From Ectopseudomonas khazarica (GTDB lineage Bacteria > Pseudomonadota > Gammaproteobacteria > Pseudomonadales > Pseudomonadaceae), in NCBI RefSeq assembly GCF_004521985.1, contig NZ_SBHZ01000003.1, positions 248,001 through 312,000 on the forward strand: 64,000 bases of DNA, read 5' to 3'. How positions within the stretch are numbered: the stretch's first letter is position 1; every line of letters begins with the position of its first letter. The notes under the pieces are model-generated. The model saw only the letters and a list, made by a program, of their open reading frames with translations. It was not told the DNA's origin and searched no databases. The translations under genes were made by a program, and so were the position numbers. This document shows positions 31,037 to 39,853 of the stretch, one piece after another.

Positions 31037-32104
31037 ATGGCGCTCACTGACCAGTCCACCCGTATCCGCTCAGGCGAAGAGCTCGACGCCAGCGTCATCG
31101 ACGCCTACCTCAAGGCCAACATTCCCGGCCTGAGCGGCGAAGCCAGGATCAGCCAGTTCCCTGGCGGCGCTTCCAACCTGACCTACCTGATCGAGTACCC
31201 GCAGCAGGAGTTCGTCCTGCGCCGTCCGCCGTTCGGCCACAAGGCCAAGTCGGCGCACGACATGGGCCGCGAGTACCGCATCCTCAACCAGCTCAACGCA
31301 GGTTTCCCCTACTGCCCCAAAGCCTATGTGCACTGCACCGACGACGCGGTGATCGGCGCCGAGTTCTACGTCATGGAGCGCGTCAAGGGCATCATCCTGC
31401 GCTCCGAGATGCCGGCCGAGCTGAACTTCACCCCGGAGCAGACCAGTGCCCTGTGCAAGAGCTTCATCGACAAGCTGGTGGAGCTGCACAACGTCGATTA
31501 CAACGCCTGCGGCCTGGGTGACCTGGGCAAGCCCGAGGGTTACGTCGAGCGTCAGATCAAGGGCTGGAGCGATCGCTACGAGAAAGCCCTGACCCCGGAT
31601 GCGCCGACCTGGGAACCGGTCAAGGCCTGGCTGAACGACAAGATGCCGGCCGACCATCACAAGCCGGGCATCGTGCACAACGACTACCGCTTCGACAACG
31701 TCATCCTCGACCCGAACAACCCGATGCAGATCATCGGCGTGCTCGACTGGGAAATGACCACCATCGGCGACCCGCTGATGGACCTGGGCAACACCCTGGC
31801 CTACTGGATCGAAGCCGGCGACCCGGCGCCGGTGCAGCTGATGCGCCGCCAACCGAGCAACGCCCCCGGCATGCTCACCCGCCAGCAGTTCGTCGACTAC
31901 TACGCCGAGCAGGCCGGCATCGAGATCAACAGCTTCGATTTCTACTACACCTACGGCCTGTTCCGCCTGGCCGGCATCGTGCAGCAGATCTACTACCGCT
32001 TCTATCACGGCCAGACCCAGGACAAGCGCTTCGCCCAGTTCATCCACATGAACAAGCTGCTGGAACAGATGTGCCTGCAGGTCATCGGCAAATCCACTCT
32101 CTAA
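31037..32104 (+). CDS. Phosphotransferase family protein (ACAD10/11 kinase-like)
   Basis: 355 residues, GAAGGG upstream. Aminoglycoside-phosphotransferase fold: GGASNLTYLIEY, lysine region FGHKAKSAHDMGREYRIL, catalytic loop VHNDYRFDNVILD and metal motif GVLDWEMTTIGDPLMDLG. It resembles the kinase domain of human ACAD10/11, which phosphorylates 4-hydroxyacyl-CoA before breakdown. With the SDR 16 bp downstream it probably works on a hydroxy-acyl substrate. Confidence 0.88.
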   Translation: MALTDQSTRIRSGEELDASVIDAYLKANIPGLSGEARISQFPGGASNLTYLIEYPQQEFVLRRPPFGHKAKSAHDMGREYRILNQLNAGFPYCPKAYVHCTDDAVIGAEFYVMERVKGIILRSEMPAELNFTPEQTSALCKSFIDKLVELHNVDYNACGLGDLGKPEGYVERQIKGWSDRYEKALTPDAPTWEPVKAWLNDKMPADHHKPGIVHNDYRFDNVILDPNNPMQIIGVLDWEMTTIGDPLMDLGNTLAYWIEAGDPAPVQLMRRQPSNAPGMLTRQQFVDYYAEQAGIEINSFDFYYTYGLFRLAGIVQQIYYRFYHGQTQDKRFAQFIHMNKLLEQMCLQVIGKSTL

Positions 32105-32120
32105 CCCCGGGGTAACCACC

Positions 32121-32888
32121 ATGTCCAAGACCCAACTGTTCGATCTCGACGGCAAGATCGCCTTCGTCTCCGGCGCCAGCCGTGGCATCGGCGAGGCCAT
32201 CGCCAAGCTGCTGGCCCAGCAAGGTGCCCACGTGATCGTCTCCAGCCGCAAGATCGAAGGCTGCCAGGCCGTGGCCGACGCCATCGTCGCGGAAGGTGGC
32301 AAGGCCACCGCGATCGCCTGCCACATCGGCGAGATGGAGCAGATCACCAGCGTCTTCGCGCAGATCAAGGAGCAGTTCGGTCGCCTCGACATCCTGGTCA
32401 ACAACGCCGCCACCAACCCGCAGTTCTGCAATGTGCTGGACACCGACCTGGGTGCCTTCCAGAAGACCGTGGACGTGAACATCCGTGGCTACTACTTCAT
32501 GTCCATCGAAGGCGGCAAGCTGATGAAGGAGAACGGGGGTGGCAGCATCATCAATGTCGCCTCGATCAACGGTGTCTCCCCCGGCGAGTTCCAGGGCATC
32601 TACTCGGTGACCAAGGCTGCGGTGATCAGCATGACCAAGGTGTTCGCCAAGGAGTGCGCGCAGTTCGGCATTCGCTGCAACGCGCTGCTGCCGGGCCTGA
32701 CCGACACCAAGTTCGCCTCGGCGCTGACCAAGAACGACGCCATCCTCAAGCACGCCCTGCAGCGCATCCCGCTCAAGCGTGTGGCCGACCCGAGCGAGAT
32801 GGCCGGCGCCGTGCTGTACCTGGCCAGCGAAGCCTCCAGCTACACCACCGGTGTGGCCCTCAACGTGGACGGTGGCTTCCTCTCCTGA
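32121..32888 (+). CDS. Short-chain dehydrogenase/reductase
   Basis: 255 residues. NAD(P)-binding SGASRGIGEA, NNAATN, catalytic Ser in NVASINGVSPGEF and YSVTKAA with the Tyr-x3-Lys, then PGLTDTKFASAL. Classical SDR of the FabG/DHRS4-like group. Second gene of the operon with the phosphotransferase; likely oxidises or reduces a hydroxy/keto-acyl compound. Ends at a strong terminator. Confidence 0.92.
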   Translation: MSKTQLFDLDGKIAFVSGASRGIGEAIAKLLAQQGAHVIVSSRKIEGCQAVADAIVAEGGKATAIACHIGEMEQITSVFAQIKEQFGRLDILVNNAATNPQFCNVLDTDLGAFQKTVDVNIRGYYFMSIEGGKLMKENGGGSIINVASINGVSPGEFQGIYSVTKAAVISMTKVFAKECAQFGIRCNALLPGLTDTKFASALTKNDAILKHALQRIPLKRVADPSEMAGAVLYLASEASSYTTGVALNVDGGFLS

Positions 32889-32904
32889 GGCCCTGGCCAG
32901 AATG

Positions 32905-32931
32905 AAAAAGGCACCCGATGGGTGCCTTTTT
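32905..32931 (+). terminator. SDR/ABC convergent terminator
   Basis: AAAAAGGCACCC/GGGTGCCTTTTT with a GAT loop; A-run and T-run on either side, so it can serve both strands. Confidence 0.92.
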
Positions 32932-32967
32932 CGTTTCAGGACGACCAGCCACACGCACGAACCGGTT

Positions 32968-33762
32968 TCACTGACGCATCCCGCGACCACTGACCAGCAG
33001 GCGGATGCACAGCGTGTAGAGCGCCGCGGTGGCCAGCAGCATGAAACCGATGGCCACGCCGATACGGATGTCCGACACCCCGAGGATGCCGTAGCGGAAG
33101 GCGTTGACCATGTGCAGGATCGGGTTGCCCAGCGAGACCGCCTGCCAGAACGGCGGCAGCAGGGTGATGGAATAGAACACCCCGCCCAGATAGGTCAGCG
33201 GCGTCAGCACGAAGGTCGGAATGATCGAGATGTCGTCGAAGTTGCGTGCGTACACCGCATTGACGAAGCCACCGAGGGAGAAGATGGTCGCCGTCAGCAG
33301 CACCACCAGCACGGTCACGCCGAGGTGATGCACCTGCAGGTGGGTGAAGAACAGCGACAGCATGGTGACGATCACGCCCACCGCCAGCCCGCGCAGCACA
33401 CCCCCGACGACGAAGCCGATGAGGATGGTGTGCGGCGATACCGGCGACACCAGCAGCTCCTCGACGTTGCGCTGGAACTTGCTGCCGAAGAAGCTCGACA
33501 CCACGTTGCCGTAGCTGTTGGTGATCACCGACATCATGATCAGCCCCGGGACGATGTACTCCATGTAGGTGAAACCGCCCATGTCGCCGATCTGCCGGCC
33601 GATCAGATTGCCGAAGATGACGAAGTACAGAACCATGGTGATCGCCGGCGGCAGCAGGGTCTGCGGCCAGATGCGCAGGAAGCGCCGCACCTCGCGGTGG
33701 ACGATGGTACGCAGGGCCACCAGGTTGGCGGCGAATTCGCTGTTGAGGTACTGGGTATTCAT
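32968..33762 (-). CDS. ABC-2 type permease (YadH-like)
   Basis: 264 residues, six transmembrane helices. ABC-2 permease with FLRIWPQTLLPPAITMVLYFVIFG and a C-terminal NPILHMVNAFRYGILG, close to E. coli YadH. Its start overlaps the stop of the ATPase gene by four bases (ATGA), so they form one two-component exporter. Cargo unknown. Confidence 0.92.
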   Translation of the reverse strand: MNTQYLNSEFAANLVALRTIVHREVRRFLRIWPQTLLPPAITMVLYFVIFGNLIGRQIGDMGGFTYMEYIVPGLIMMSVITNSYGNVVSSFFGSKFQRNVEELLVSPVSPHTILIGFVVGGVLRGLAVGVIVTMLSLFFTHLQVHHLGVTVLVVLLTATIFSLGGFVNAVYARNFDDISIIPTFVLTPLTYLGGVFYSITLLPPFWQAVSLGNPILHMVNAFRYGILGVSDIRIGVAIGFMLLATAALYTLCIRLLVSGRGMRQ

Positions 33763-34691
33763 TGCGCCACCTTGGCCAGGTTCTTTTCCACCAGGGAGAC
33801 GAACAGCTCCTCCAGGCGATTGGTCTTGTTGCGCAGGCTGAGCACCTGCACCTGCTGCTGCGCCAGTTGCTGGAACAGGGCATTGAGGCCCTGGCTCTTC
33901 TCCACCTGCACCTCCAGGGTGTGGTGGTCGAGCAGGCGCGCCGGGTAGCCGACCAGGTCAGGCGCCTCGCGGTAGGAGTCCTGCAGGTCGAGCAGGAAGG
34001 TCTCGACGTGCAGCTTCTTCAGCAGGTCCTTCATGCTGCTCAGCTCGACGATGCGACCATGGTCGATGATGCCGATGTTGCGGCACAGCTGCTCGGCCTC
34101 CTCCAGATAGTGGGTGGTGAGGATGATGGTGATGCCCTGCTTGTTCAGGTCGGTGAGGAAGCTCCACATCGAGCGACGCAACTCGATGTCCACCCCGGCG
34201 GTGGGCTCGTCGAGGATCAGCAGGCGCGGCTGATGCACCAGCGCGCGGGCGATCATCAGGCGCCGTTTCATGCCACCGGACAGCTCGCGCGAGGCGACAT
34301 CACGCTTCTCCCACAACCCGAGCTGGGTCAGGTACTGCTCGGCACGCTCCTTGGCGATGGAGCGCGGAATGCCGTAGTAGCCGGCCTGGGTGACGACGAT
34401 GTCGAACACCTTCTCGAACTGGTTGAAGTTGAATTCCTGCGGCACCACGCCCAGACAGCGCTTGAGCGCATAGGGCTCGCGGTCGAGGTCGTGGCCGAAC
34501 ACATTGACCGTACCGCTGCTCTTGTTCACCAGCGTGGAGAGAATGCCGATGGTGGTGGACTTGCCGGCGCCGTTGGGTCCGAGCAAGGCGAAGAAGTCTC
34601 CCTCGGCGACGTCCAGATCGATGCCGTGCAGGGCCTGGAAGCCGTTTCCGTAGGTCTTGGTCAACTGGCGAATGGTCAGGGCGGAGCTCAT
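33759..34691 (-). CDS. ABC transporter ATPase (YadG-like)
   Basis: 310 residues from the ATG at 34691 (MSSALTIRQLTKTYGNGFQALHGIDL); the frame reaches far upstream, without any conserved match. Walker A GPNGAGKS, signature ELSGGMKRRL, Walker B LLILDEPTAGVD, H-loop TTHYLEEAEQL, plus a C-terminal extension after residue 220. Partner of the overlapping permease. The 280 bp upstream hold no recognisable gene. Confidence 0.93.
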   Translation of the reverse strand: MSSALTIRQLTKTYGNGFQALHGIDLDVAEGDFFALLGPNGAGKSTTIGILSTLVNKSSGTVNVFGHDLDREPYALKRCLGVVPQEFNFNQFEKVFDIVVTQAGYYGIPRSIAKERAEQYLTQLGLWEKRDVASRELSGGMKRRLMIARALVHQPRLLILDEPTAGVDIELRRSMWSFLTDLNKQGITIILTTHYLEEAEQLCRNIGIIDHGRIVELSSMKDLLKKLHVETFLLDLQDSYREAPDLVGYPARLLDHHTLEVQVEKSQGLNALFQQLAQQQVQVLSLRNKTNRLEELFVSLVEKNLAKVAQ

Positions 34692-34971
34692 GTAGATGGG
34701 GTTTCCCGCGCGAGTGAGGTCATTGAAGGCAGCTCTGAAAACATGGACGAAGCAGTCAGCACGATACCGACGGCGGCCCTGCGAGAACAGGCGAAAAGCG
34801 CTCGCAGCCGCGCTGCAGATCAGCCGGGCCAGCAAAGCGTTTTCAGAGATGCCTTGTTGATGAGGGCGAAGAGGCGTGATTGCAACCAGGTGTTTCCGCT
34901 CTTCGCAGGCATGCACCCTACCGACCCTGGCGTGCGGAGAAAAGGCCGTCGTGACGATCTTGACTATCGAC

Positions 34972-35634
34972 TCAGTCGATAACGCCCGCCTCGCGCTGCA
35001 TGTCGCCGCTGGGTTGCTGCGCGCCCGGCTCGAACAGATGTGGGTAGCAGTGGCGCAGATGGCCGAAGAACAGCTGCTCGGGCAGGTCCTCGAACTGGCC
35101 GTGGTCCTGCAGGTATTCCATGTAGCGCTCGCCCTGCTCGTTGTAGGGGTGGAAGACGCTGTCACAGGTACCGTCGAACGCCAGCGGCGCCACCCTGAAC
35201 ACCCGGCATAGCGCCTCGTTGAACGCAGGCGTGGCCTTGACCCAGCGACCATCGAGGTACAGCTCGGTATAGCCATGCATGGCGAACACCTCGCTGCGCA
35301 ACAGCTCCAGCAGACGCGGGGTGGACAGGTGATTGCGCACGTCGGCCAGGCCGATGCGCGCTGGAATGCCGCAGTGCCGGGCGCAGGCCGCGAGCAGGAT
35401 GGCCTTCGGCACGCAATAGGACTCCCCCGCCAGCAACGCATGGCTGGCCTTCAGCGTCTGTGCATCGAGGCTGAAGGCATAGGGGTTGTAGCGAATCTCG
35501 TCACGCACGGCGAGATAGAGTGCGACAACCTGACTGCGCGGTTCTCGTGACGCACCACGGTAACGTTCGGCGAACTCGATTACCCTCGGGTGGTCACTGT
35601 CAATGAAGCGGCCGGGACGTAGGTAGGTCTGCAT
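34972..35634 (-). CDS. Transglutaminase-like cysteine protease family protein
   Basis: 220 residues. Transglutaminase-core fold: catalytic Cys in GESYCVPKAILLAACARHCGIPARIG, His in MHGYTELYLDGRWVKATPAF, and the Asp shortly after. Cytoplasmic (no signal peptide). Likely hydrolase rather than cross-linker; substrate unknown. Divergent from fadE. Confidence 0.86.
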   Translation of the reverse strand: MQTYLRPGRFIDSDHPRVIEFAERYRGASREPRSQVVALYLAVRDEIRYNPYAFSLDAQTLKASHALLAGESYCVPKAILLAACARHCGIPARIGLADVRNHLSTPRLLELLRSEVFAMHGYTELYLDGRWVKATPAFNEALCRVFRVAPLAFDGTCDSVFHPYNEQGERYMEYLQDHGQFEDLPEQLFFGHLRHCYPHLFEPGAQQPSGDMQREAGVID

Positions 35635-35771
35635 GGGGGCTCCTGAAGTTCGTTTCAGTGTAAGCCTGCCGATTGCGCCAACTTAACGACGATCCGGCCA
35701 AGCTCACCGCCCTTGCCGCCATTTATGGCTATGCTCGGGGCGTCGCCCGCTCGAATCATGGAGGAATGCAA

Positions 35772-38219
35772 ATGCTCGTCATCTGGTTGCTGGTTCTGCT
35801 ACTCGGGGTCGTCTATCTGGCCCATAGCCGTACCGCCGCCCTGCCCGCGCTGGGCATCACCGCCGCCTACCTGTTGGCCATGGCCCTGTTCAGCCCGGTA
35901 CCCGGCTGGCTGCAGCTGCTGCTGTGGATCGTCACCGGCGCGGTCGCTGCCTTCATCCTGCTCGGCGACCTCCGCCGGCAGCTGTTCACCAGCCCGCTGT
36001 TCGCCTGGTTCCAGCGCGTGCTGCCGCCCATGTCGAGCACCGAGCGCGACGCCATCGAAGCCGGCACCGTCTGGTGGGATGGCGAGCTGTTCAGCGGCAG
36101 GCCGGACTGGGACAAGCTGCTGGCCTACCCCAAGGCCACGCTGAGCGAGGAAGAGCAGGCCTTCATCGACGGCCCCACCGAGGAACTCTGCGGCATGATC
36201 AGCGACTGGCAGGTCGGCCAGCAGCTGGACCTGCCGGAGAAAGCCTGGCAGCACATCAGGCAGCACGGTTTCTTCGCCCTGATCATCCCCAAGGAGTACG
36301 GCGGCAAGGGTTTCTCCGCCTATGCCCACTCGCAGGTGGCGATGAAACTGGCCACCCGCAGCGGTGACCTGGCCTCCACCGTGATGGTGCCCAACTCGCT
36401 CGGCCCTGCCGAGCTGCTGCTGCACTACGGCACCGACGCACAGCGCCAGCACTACCTGCCGCGCCTGGCCAGCGGCGAGGACATTCCCTGCTTCGCCCTC
36501 ACCGGCCCGCTGGCAGGCTCCGATGCCGGCGCGATGCCCGACACCGGGATCATCTGCAAGGGCCAGTGGAATGGCGAGGAAGTCATCGGCCTGCGCCTGA
36601 ACTGGGAGAAGCGCTACATCACCCTGGGCCCGGTCGCCACCCTGCTCGGCCTGGCGTTCAAGGCCTATGACCCCGAGCACCTGCTGGGCGACCAGGAAGA
36701 CCTCGGCATCAGCCTGGCCCTGGTGCCCACCGACACCCCCGGCGTGGAAATCGGTCGCCGCCACCTGCCGCTGGGCGCCGCCTTCATGAACGGGCCCAAC
36801 AGCGGCAAGGACGTGTTCATTCCGCTGGACTACCTGATCGGTGGCCAGGAGTACCTCGGCAAGGGCTGGATGATGCTGATGAACTGCCTGTCGGTCGGGC
36901 GCTCCATCTCGCTGCCGGCCGTCGGCACCGGCGCCGCCAAGTTCACCAGCCTGACCACCGGCCAGTACGCCCAGCTGCGTGAGCAGTTCAACGTGCCGCT
37001 GGCCGCCTTCGAAGGCATTCAGGAAGCCCTCGCGCGCATCGGCGGCAACGCCTGGCTGATGGACAGCGCGCGCATCCTCACCGCCAACGCCGTCGACCTG
37101 GGCGAGAAACCGTCGGTACTGTCGGCGATTCTCAAGTACCACCTCACCGAGCGCGGCCGCGAGTGCATCGGCCACGCCATGGACGTGCACGGCGGCAAGG
37201 GCATCATCATGGGCCCGAACAACTACCTGGCCCGCTCCTGGCAGGGCGCGCCGATCTTCATCACCGTCGAGGGCGCCAACATCCTTTCGCGCAACCTGAT
37301 GATCTTCGGCCAGGGCGCCATCCGCTGCCATCCCTATGTGCTCAAGGAAATGGCCCTGGCAGACCGCGAGGACAAGGACCAGGCGCTGGCCGAATTCGAC
37401 ACGCTGCTGATGAGCCATATCGGCTTCGCCGTGGGCAACGCCGCCAGCAGCTTGCTCCTGGGCCTGACCCTCAACCGCCTGGGCCAGGTTCCCGGCGACG
37501 ACATCAGCCAGCCCTACTACCGTGCGCTCAACCGCCTGGCGGCTGCGTTCGCCCTGTGTGCCGACAGCAGCATGATGCTGCTCGGCGGCGACCTGAAGCG
37601 CCGCGAGCGCCTCTCCGCGCGCCTCGGCGATGTGCTCAGCCACCTGTATCTGGGCTCGGCGGCGCTCAAGCGCTATCACGACCTGGACTACCCGGAGGCC
37701 CTGCGGCCGCTGCTGCGCTGGGCCATGGAGGAAAACCTGTACCACGCCGAGCAGGCCCTCGATGAGTTGCTGGGCAACTTCCCCAACCGCCTGTTCGGCT
37801 GCCTGCTCAAGGTACTGGTGTTCCCGCTGGGCCGCCGCCATCAGGGGCCGAGCGACGAACTGGATGCCGAAGTCGCCGCGATCATCGGCCGCCAGGCCGG
37901 CGACCCGGCCCTGGAGTCGGTACTGGAAGGCTGCTATCGCCCGCAGGCCGACCAGGATTCGGTCGGCGCCCTGCAGCATGCGCTGAACCTGGTGCACGCC
38001 AGCCACGATGCCCGCAAGCGCCTGCACCAGGCGCTCAAGGATGGCAGCCTGCAACCGGCCCCCGGCCAGGACGCCATCGAAGCGGCGATTGCCGCCGGCA
38101 TTCTCGACGGCGAGCAGGGCCAGCGCCTGCAGGATGCCGAAGCGGCGCGGCGCCGCGTGATCGACGTCGACGACTTCGCCAAGGAAGAGCTCAAGCTCGG
38201 TCGCGGCAAGGTGCGCTGA
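35772..38219 (+). CDS. fadE: Acyl-CoA dehydrogenase FadE
   Basis: 815 residues from the ATG at 35772, with GGAGG at the right distance; an ATG two codons earlier is too close. Two N-terminal transmembrane helices (about 1-70), then the acyl-CoA dehydrogenase fold: PKEYGGKGFSAYAHSQVAMKL, the FAD motif FALTGPLAGSDAGA, and GKGIIMGPNNYLARSWQGAPIFITVEGANIL, followed by the DUF1974 C-terminal domain. First step of beta-oxidation, membrane-bound, length matching E. coli FadE. Confidence 0.95.
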   Translation: MLVIWLLVLLLGVVYLAHSRTAALPALGITAAYLLAMALFSPVPGWLQLLLWIVTGAVAAFILLGDLRRQLFTSPLFAWFQRVLPPMSSTERDAIEAGTVWWDGELFSGRPDWDKLLAYPKATLSEEEQAFIDGPTEELCGMISDWQVGQQLDLPEKAWQHIRQHGFFALIIPKEYGGKGFSAYAHSQVAMKLATRSGDLASTVMVPNSLGPAELLLHYGTDAQRQHYLPRLASGEDIPCFALTGPLAGSDAGAMPDTGIICKGQWNGEEVIGLRLNWEKRYITLGPVATLLGLAFKAYDPEHLLGDQEDLGISLALVPTDTPGVEIGRRHLPLGAAFMNGPNSGKDVFIPLDYLIGGQEYLGKGWMMLMNCLSVGRSISLPAVGTGAAKFTSLTTGQYAQLREQFNVPLAAFEGIQEALARIGGNAWLMDSARILTANAVDLGEKPSVLSAILKYHLTERGRECIGHAMDVHGGKGIIMGPNNYLARSWQGAPIFITVEGANILSRNLMIFGQGAIRCHPYVLKEMALADREDKDQALAEFDTLLMSHIGFAVGNAASSLLLGLTLNRLGQVPGDDISQPYYRALNRLAAAFALCADSSMMLLGGDLKRRERLSARLGDVLSHLYLGSAALKRYHDLDYPEALRPLLRWAMEENLYHAEQALDELLGNFPNRLFGCLLKVLVFPLGRRHQGPSDELDAEVAAIIGRQAGDPALESVLEGCYRPQADQDSVGALQHALNLVHASHDARKRLHQALKDGSLQPAPGQDAIEAAIAAGILDGEQGQRLQDAEAARRRVIDVDDFAKEELKLGRGKVR

Positions 38220-38316
38220 CAGCAGCCGGCACCAGGCCGGCAATCACCCGGACGGGACAGCGGGCGCCAGGAACTCTATACTCCTGCGCCCGTTTTACCC
38301 TTCAGGAAATCGCATC

Positions 38317-38724
38317 ATGGCCAGCCATCTCGAACACCACCTCGCCCTGCTCAACCACCTGCGCGGCATCCTCGTCGCCCTGGGCGAAGCCGAACAGGTG
38401 CTCGACGACAGCCACGCCCTGTTCCTCGAACGTTACGACGAACTGCTCGCCGAACTGCCGCGTGACCCGGTCTCCAGTCAGTACCTGGGCCAGGACCTGA
38501 TCAGCCAGGTGTTCAACCGCTACCCGCAGATCGCCCACCTGGTGCCGCGCGACCTGCTGTGGTTCTTCGGCGGCGATTGCCTGCACTTCATGCCGGACGA
38601 GGAAATTGCCCTGTACCAGACGCTCGATGAACGTCGCTTCGCCGCCGAAGAGAACGGCGAGCCGTTCGACTGGCACCAGGAAAAGCAACTGCTGACCCTG
38701 CCCACCGACGGCGCCCGGCACTGA
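38317..38724 (+). CDS. PA2817-type conserved protein
   Basis: 135 residues, CAGGAAA upstream. Acidic soluble helical protein with DLISQVFNRYPQIAHLVPRDLLWFFGGDCLHFMPDEEIALYQ. From memory it corresponds to the short protein found near fadE in other pseudomonads (PA2817-like). Function unknown. Separate from the sulfur cluster that begins just downstream. Confidence 0.82.
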   Translation: MASHLEHHLALLNHLRGILVALGEAEQVLDDSHALFLERYDELLAELPRDPVSSQYLGQDLISQVFNRYPQIAHLVPRDLLWFFGGDCLHFMPDEEIALYQTLDERRFAAEENGEPFDWHQEKQLLTLPTDGARH

Positions 38725-38793
38725 TCCGCACCTGAATGCACCACGAGTCGTCGTGTCGCAGGTCGTGGCGATGACAGCGCGCAGGTTTCGTGC

Positions 38794-38817
38794 ATAAATA
38801 CCCCCACCAGTATTTAT
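38794..38817. promoter_or_regulatory. Operator-like palindrome, copy 1 (before DUF3365-CsoR unit)
   Basis: Perfect 8-bp arms ATAAATAC and GTATTTAT around the C-rich spacer CCCCACCA. TAAATA at its left arm could be the -10 element, so bound repressor would block transcription. Spacer length and C-tract fit CsoR-family operators. Same pattern as the sites at 39822 and 44699. Confidence 0.75.
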
Positions 38818-38828
38818 GAGGATCGATC

Positions 38829-39377
38829 ATGCGCACCCTGCTGCTCGCCGCCCTGCTTACCAGCGACACCCTGTATGCCGCCACGCCCTGGCAGGAGGAC
38901 GCGGCGAAGCAGATACCTGCGTTCGCCGAACAGCTGCTCGGCACCGTGCGCCAGGCCATCGCCGATGGCGGGCCGGGTGCAGCGGTCCAGGCCTGCCATG
39001 CACTGGCGCCGCAGATCGCCAGCGAACACAGCCGGCAGGCCTGGCAGATCGGCCGCACGTCACTGAAGGTACGCAACCCGGACAACGCCCCCGATGCCTG
39101 GGAGCGCCGCGTACTGCAGGATTTTGCCGCCGCAGCCGCCAGCGGCACGCCCGTCGCGCAGCTGCGTCATGCCGAGGAAGTCGACGGGCAATACCGCTAC
39201 ATGCAGGCCATTGCCGTCGGCGAGCCTTGCCTGGCGTGCCACGGTGCGACGATCAGGACAGAGGTAGAGAATGCGATTGACCAGTACTATCCGCATGATC
39301 AGGCCCGCGGCTACCAGCTTGGCGAACTGCGCGGCGCCTTCACCCTGAGTCGCCCCATCGCACAGGACATGCCATGA
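38829..39377 (+). CDS. Periplasmic haem-c protein with DUF3365 domain
   Basis: 182 residues. Signal peptide MRTLLLAALLTSDTLYA, then a DUF3365 (Tll0287-like) sensor domain; the c-type haem motif C134-LA-C137-H138 is near the C-terminal half, with YYPHDQARGYQLGELRGAFTLSRP after it. Expected to bind haem covalently in the periplasm and to act as a redox or ligand sensor rather than a bulk electron carrier. Its stop overlaps the repressor start by four bases. Confidence 0.85.
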   Translation: MRTLLLAALLTSDTLYAATPWQEDAAKQIPAFAEQLLGTVRQAIADGGPGAAVQACHALAPQIASEHSRQAWQIGRTSLKVRNPDNAPDAWERRVLQDFAAAAASGTPVAQLRHAEEVDGQYRYMQAIAVGEPCLACHGATIRTEVENAIDQYYPHDQARGYQLGELRGAFTLSRPIAQDMP

Positions 39378-39658
39378 CCGAACCCACCGACCTGCACGCA
39401 CGCATGCTCGAGCAGCAACAAGCGATGCTCAAACGCCTGGCCCGGGTCGAGGGCCAGATACGCGGCATCCAGGCGATGATCAGGCGCGGCGAGGATTGCG
39501 CCGCCATTGCCCAGCAGTTCTCGGCGGCGCGCAGTGCGCTGGACAAGTCCTATCGGCTGATGCTCACCTGCCTCATCGAGGAGGCCATGCTCGACCCGGA
39601 GCAGGACACCGAAGCGTCACTGCAGCGCGTGCGCGAGATCTTCACCAAGTACACCTGA
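39374..39658 (+). CDS. CsoR/FrmR/CstR-family transcriptional repressor
   Basis: 94 residues, all-helical: MLKRLARVEGQIRGIQAMIRRGEDCAAIAQQFSAARSALDKSYRLMLTCLIEE. C42 sits where the family's first ligand cysteine is. The second cysteine, C66, is shifted relative to CstR and CsoR, and the CsoR/FrmR histidine is missing (the only His is H8), so copper or nickel sensing is unlikely. Given the sulfur genes around it, a persulfide-sensing role like CstR is the best guess. Translationally coupled to the DUF3365 gene. Confidence 0.85.
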   Translation: MTEPTDLHARMLEQQQAMLKRLARVEGQIRGIQAMIRRGEDCAAIAQQFSAARSALDKSYRLMLTCLIEEAMLDPEQDTEASLQRVREIFTKYT

Positions 39659-39724
39659 TCACCCCTCTCCGGCGTGCGTTCGAGTCCGCCGGATCTGGCC
39701 AAAGCCAAGTCATTCAACGACTTG

Positions 39725-39746
39725 CAGGACGGTTATGGCCGTCCTG
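39725..39746 (+). terminator. Possible terminator of DUF3365-repressor unit
   Basis: CAGGACGG/CCGTCCTG hairpin with a 6-base loop, 67 bp after the repressor stop; no T-run, so factor-independent termination would be weak. Confidence 0.4.
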
Positions 39747-39821
39747 AACAAGGCCACCCTCGCTTATTCCATATCAATCTATGCATAGAACCAAAACACA
39801 GTTAAGCTCTTTCTTAACTAA

Positions 39822-39837
39822 ATACTCCCACGGGTAT
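39822..39837. promoter_or_regulatory. Operator-like site, copy 2 (before persulfide dioxygenase)
   Basis: ATAC-TCCCACGG-GTAT, same 4-N8-4 layout and the same TAAATAC left edge as copy 1, ending 16 bp before the dioxygenase ATG. A second perfect inverted repeat, GTTAAG-N6-CTTAAC, lies immediately upstream at 39801-39818 and may bind another regulator. Confidence 0.72.
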
Positions 39838-39853
39838 GAGAAGGAGCCTGGTC

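Noticed and set aside
38276..38300. Fourth operator copy (ATACTCCTGCGCCCG)
   Set aside because: The left half matches but there is no GTAT partner at the N8 spacing.
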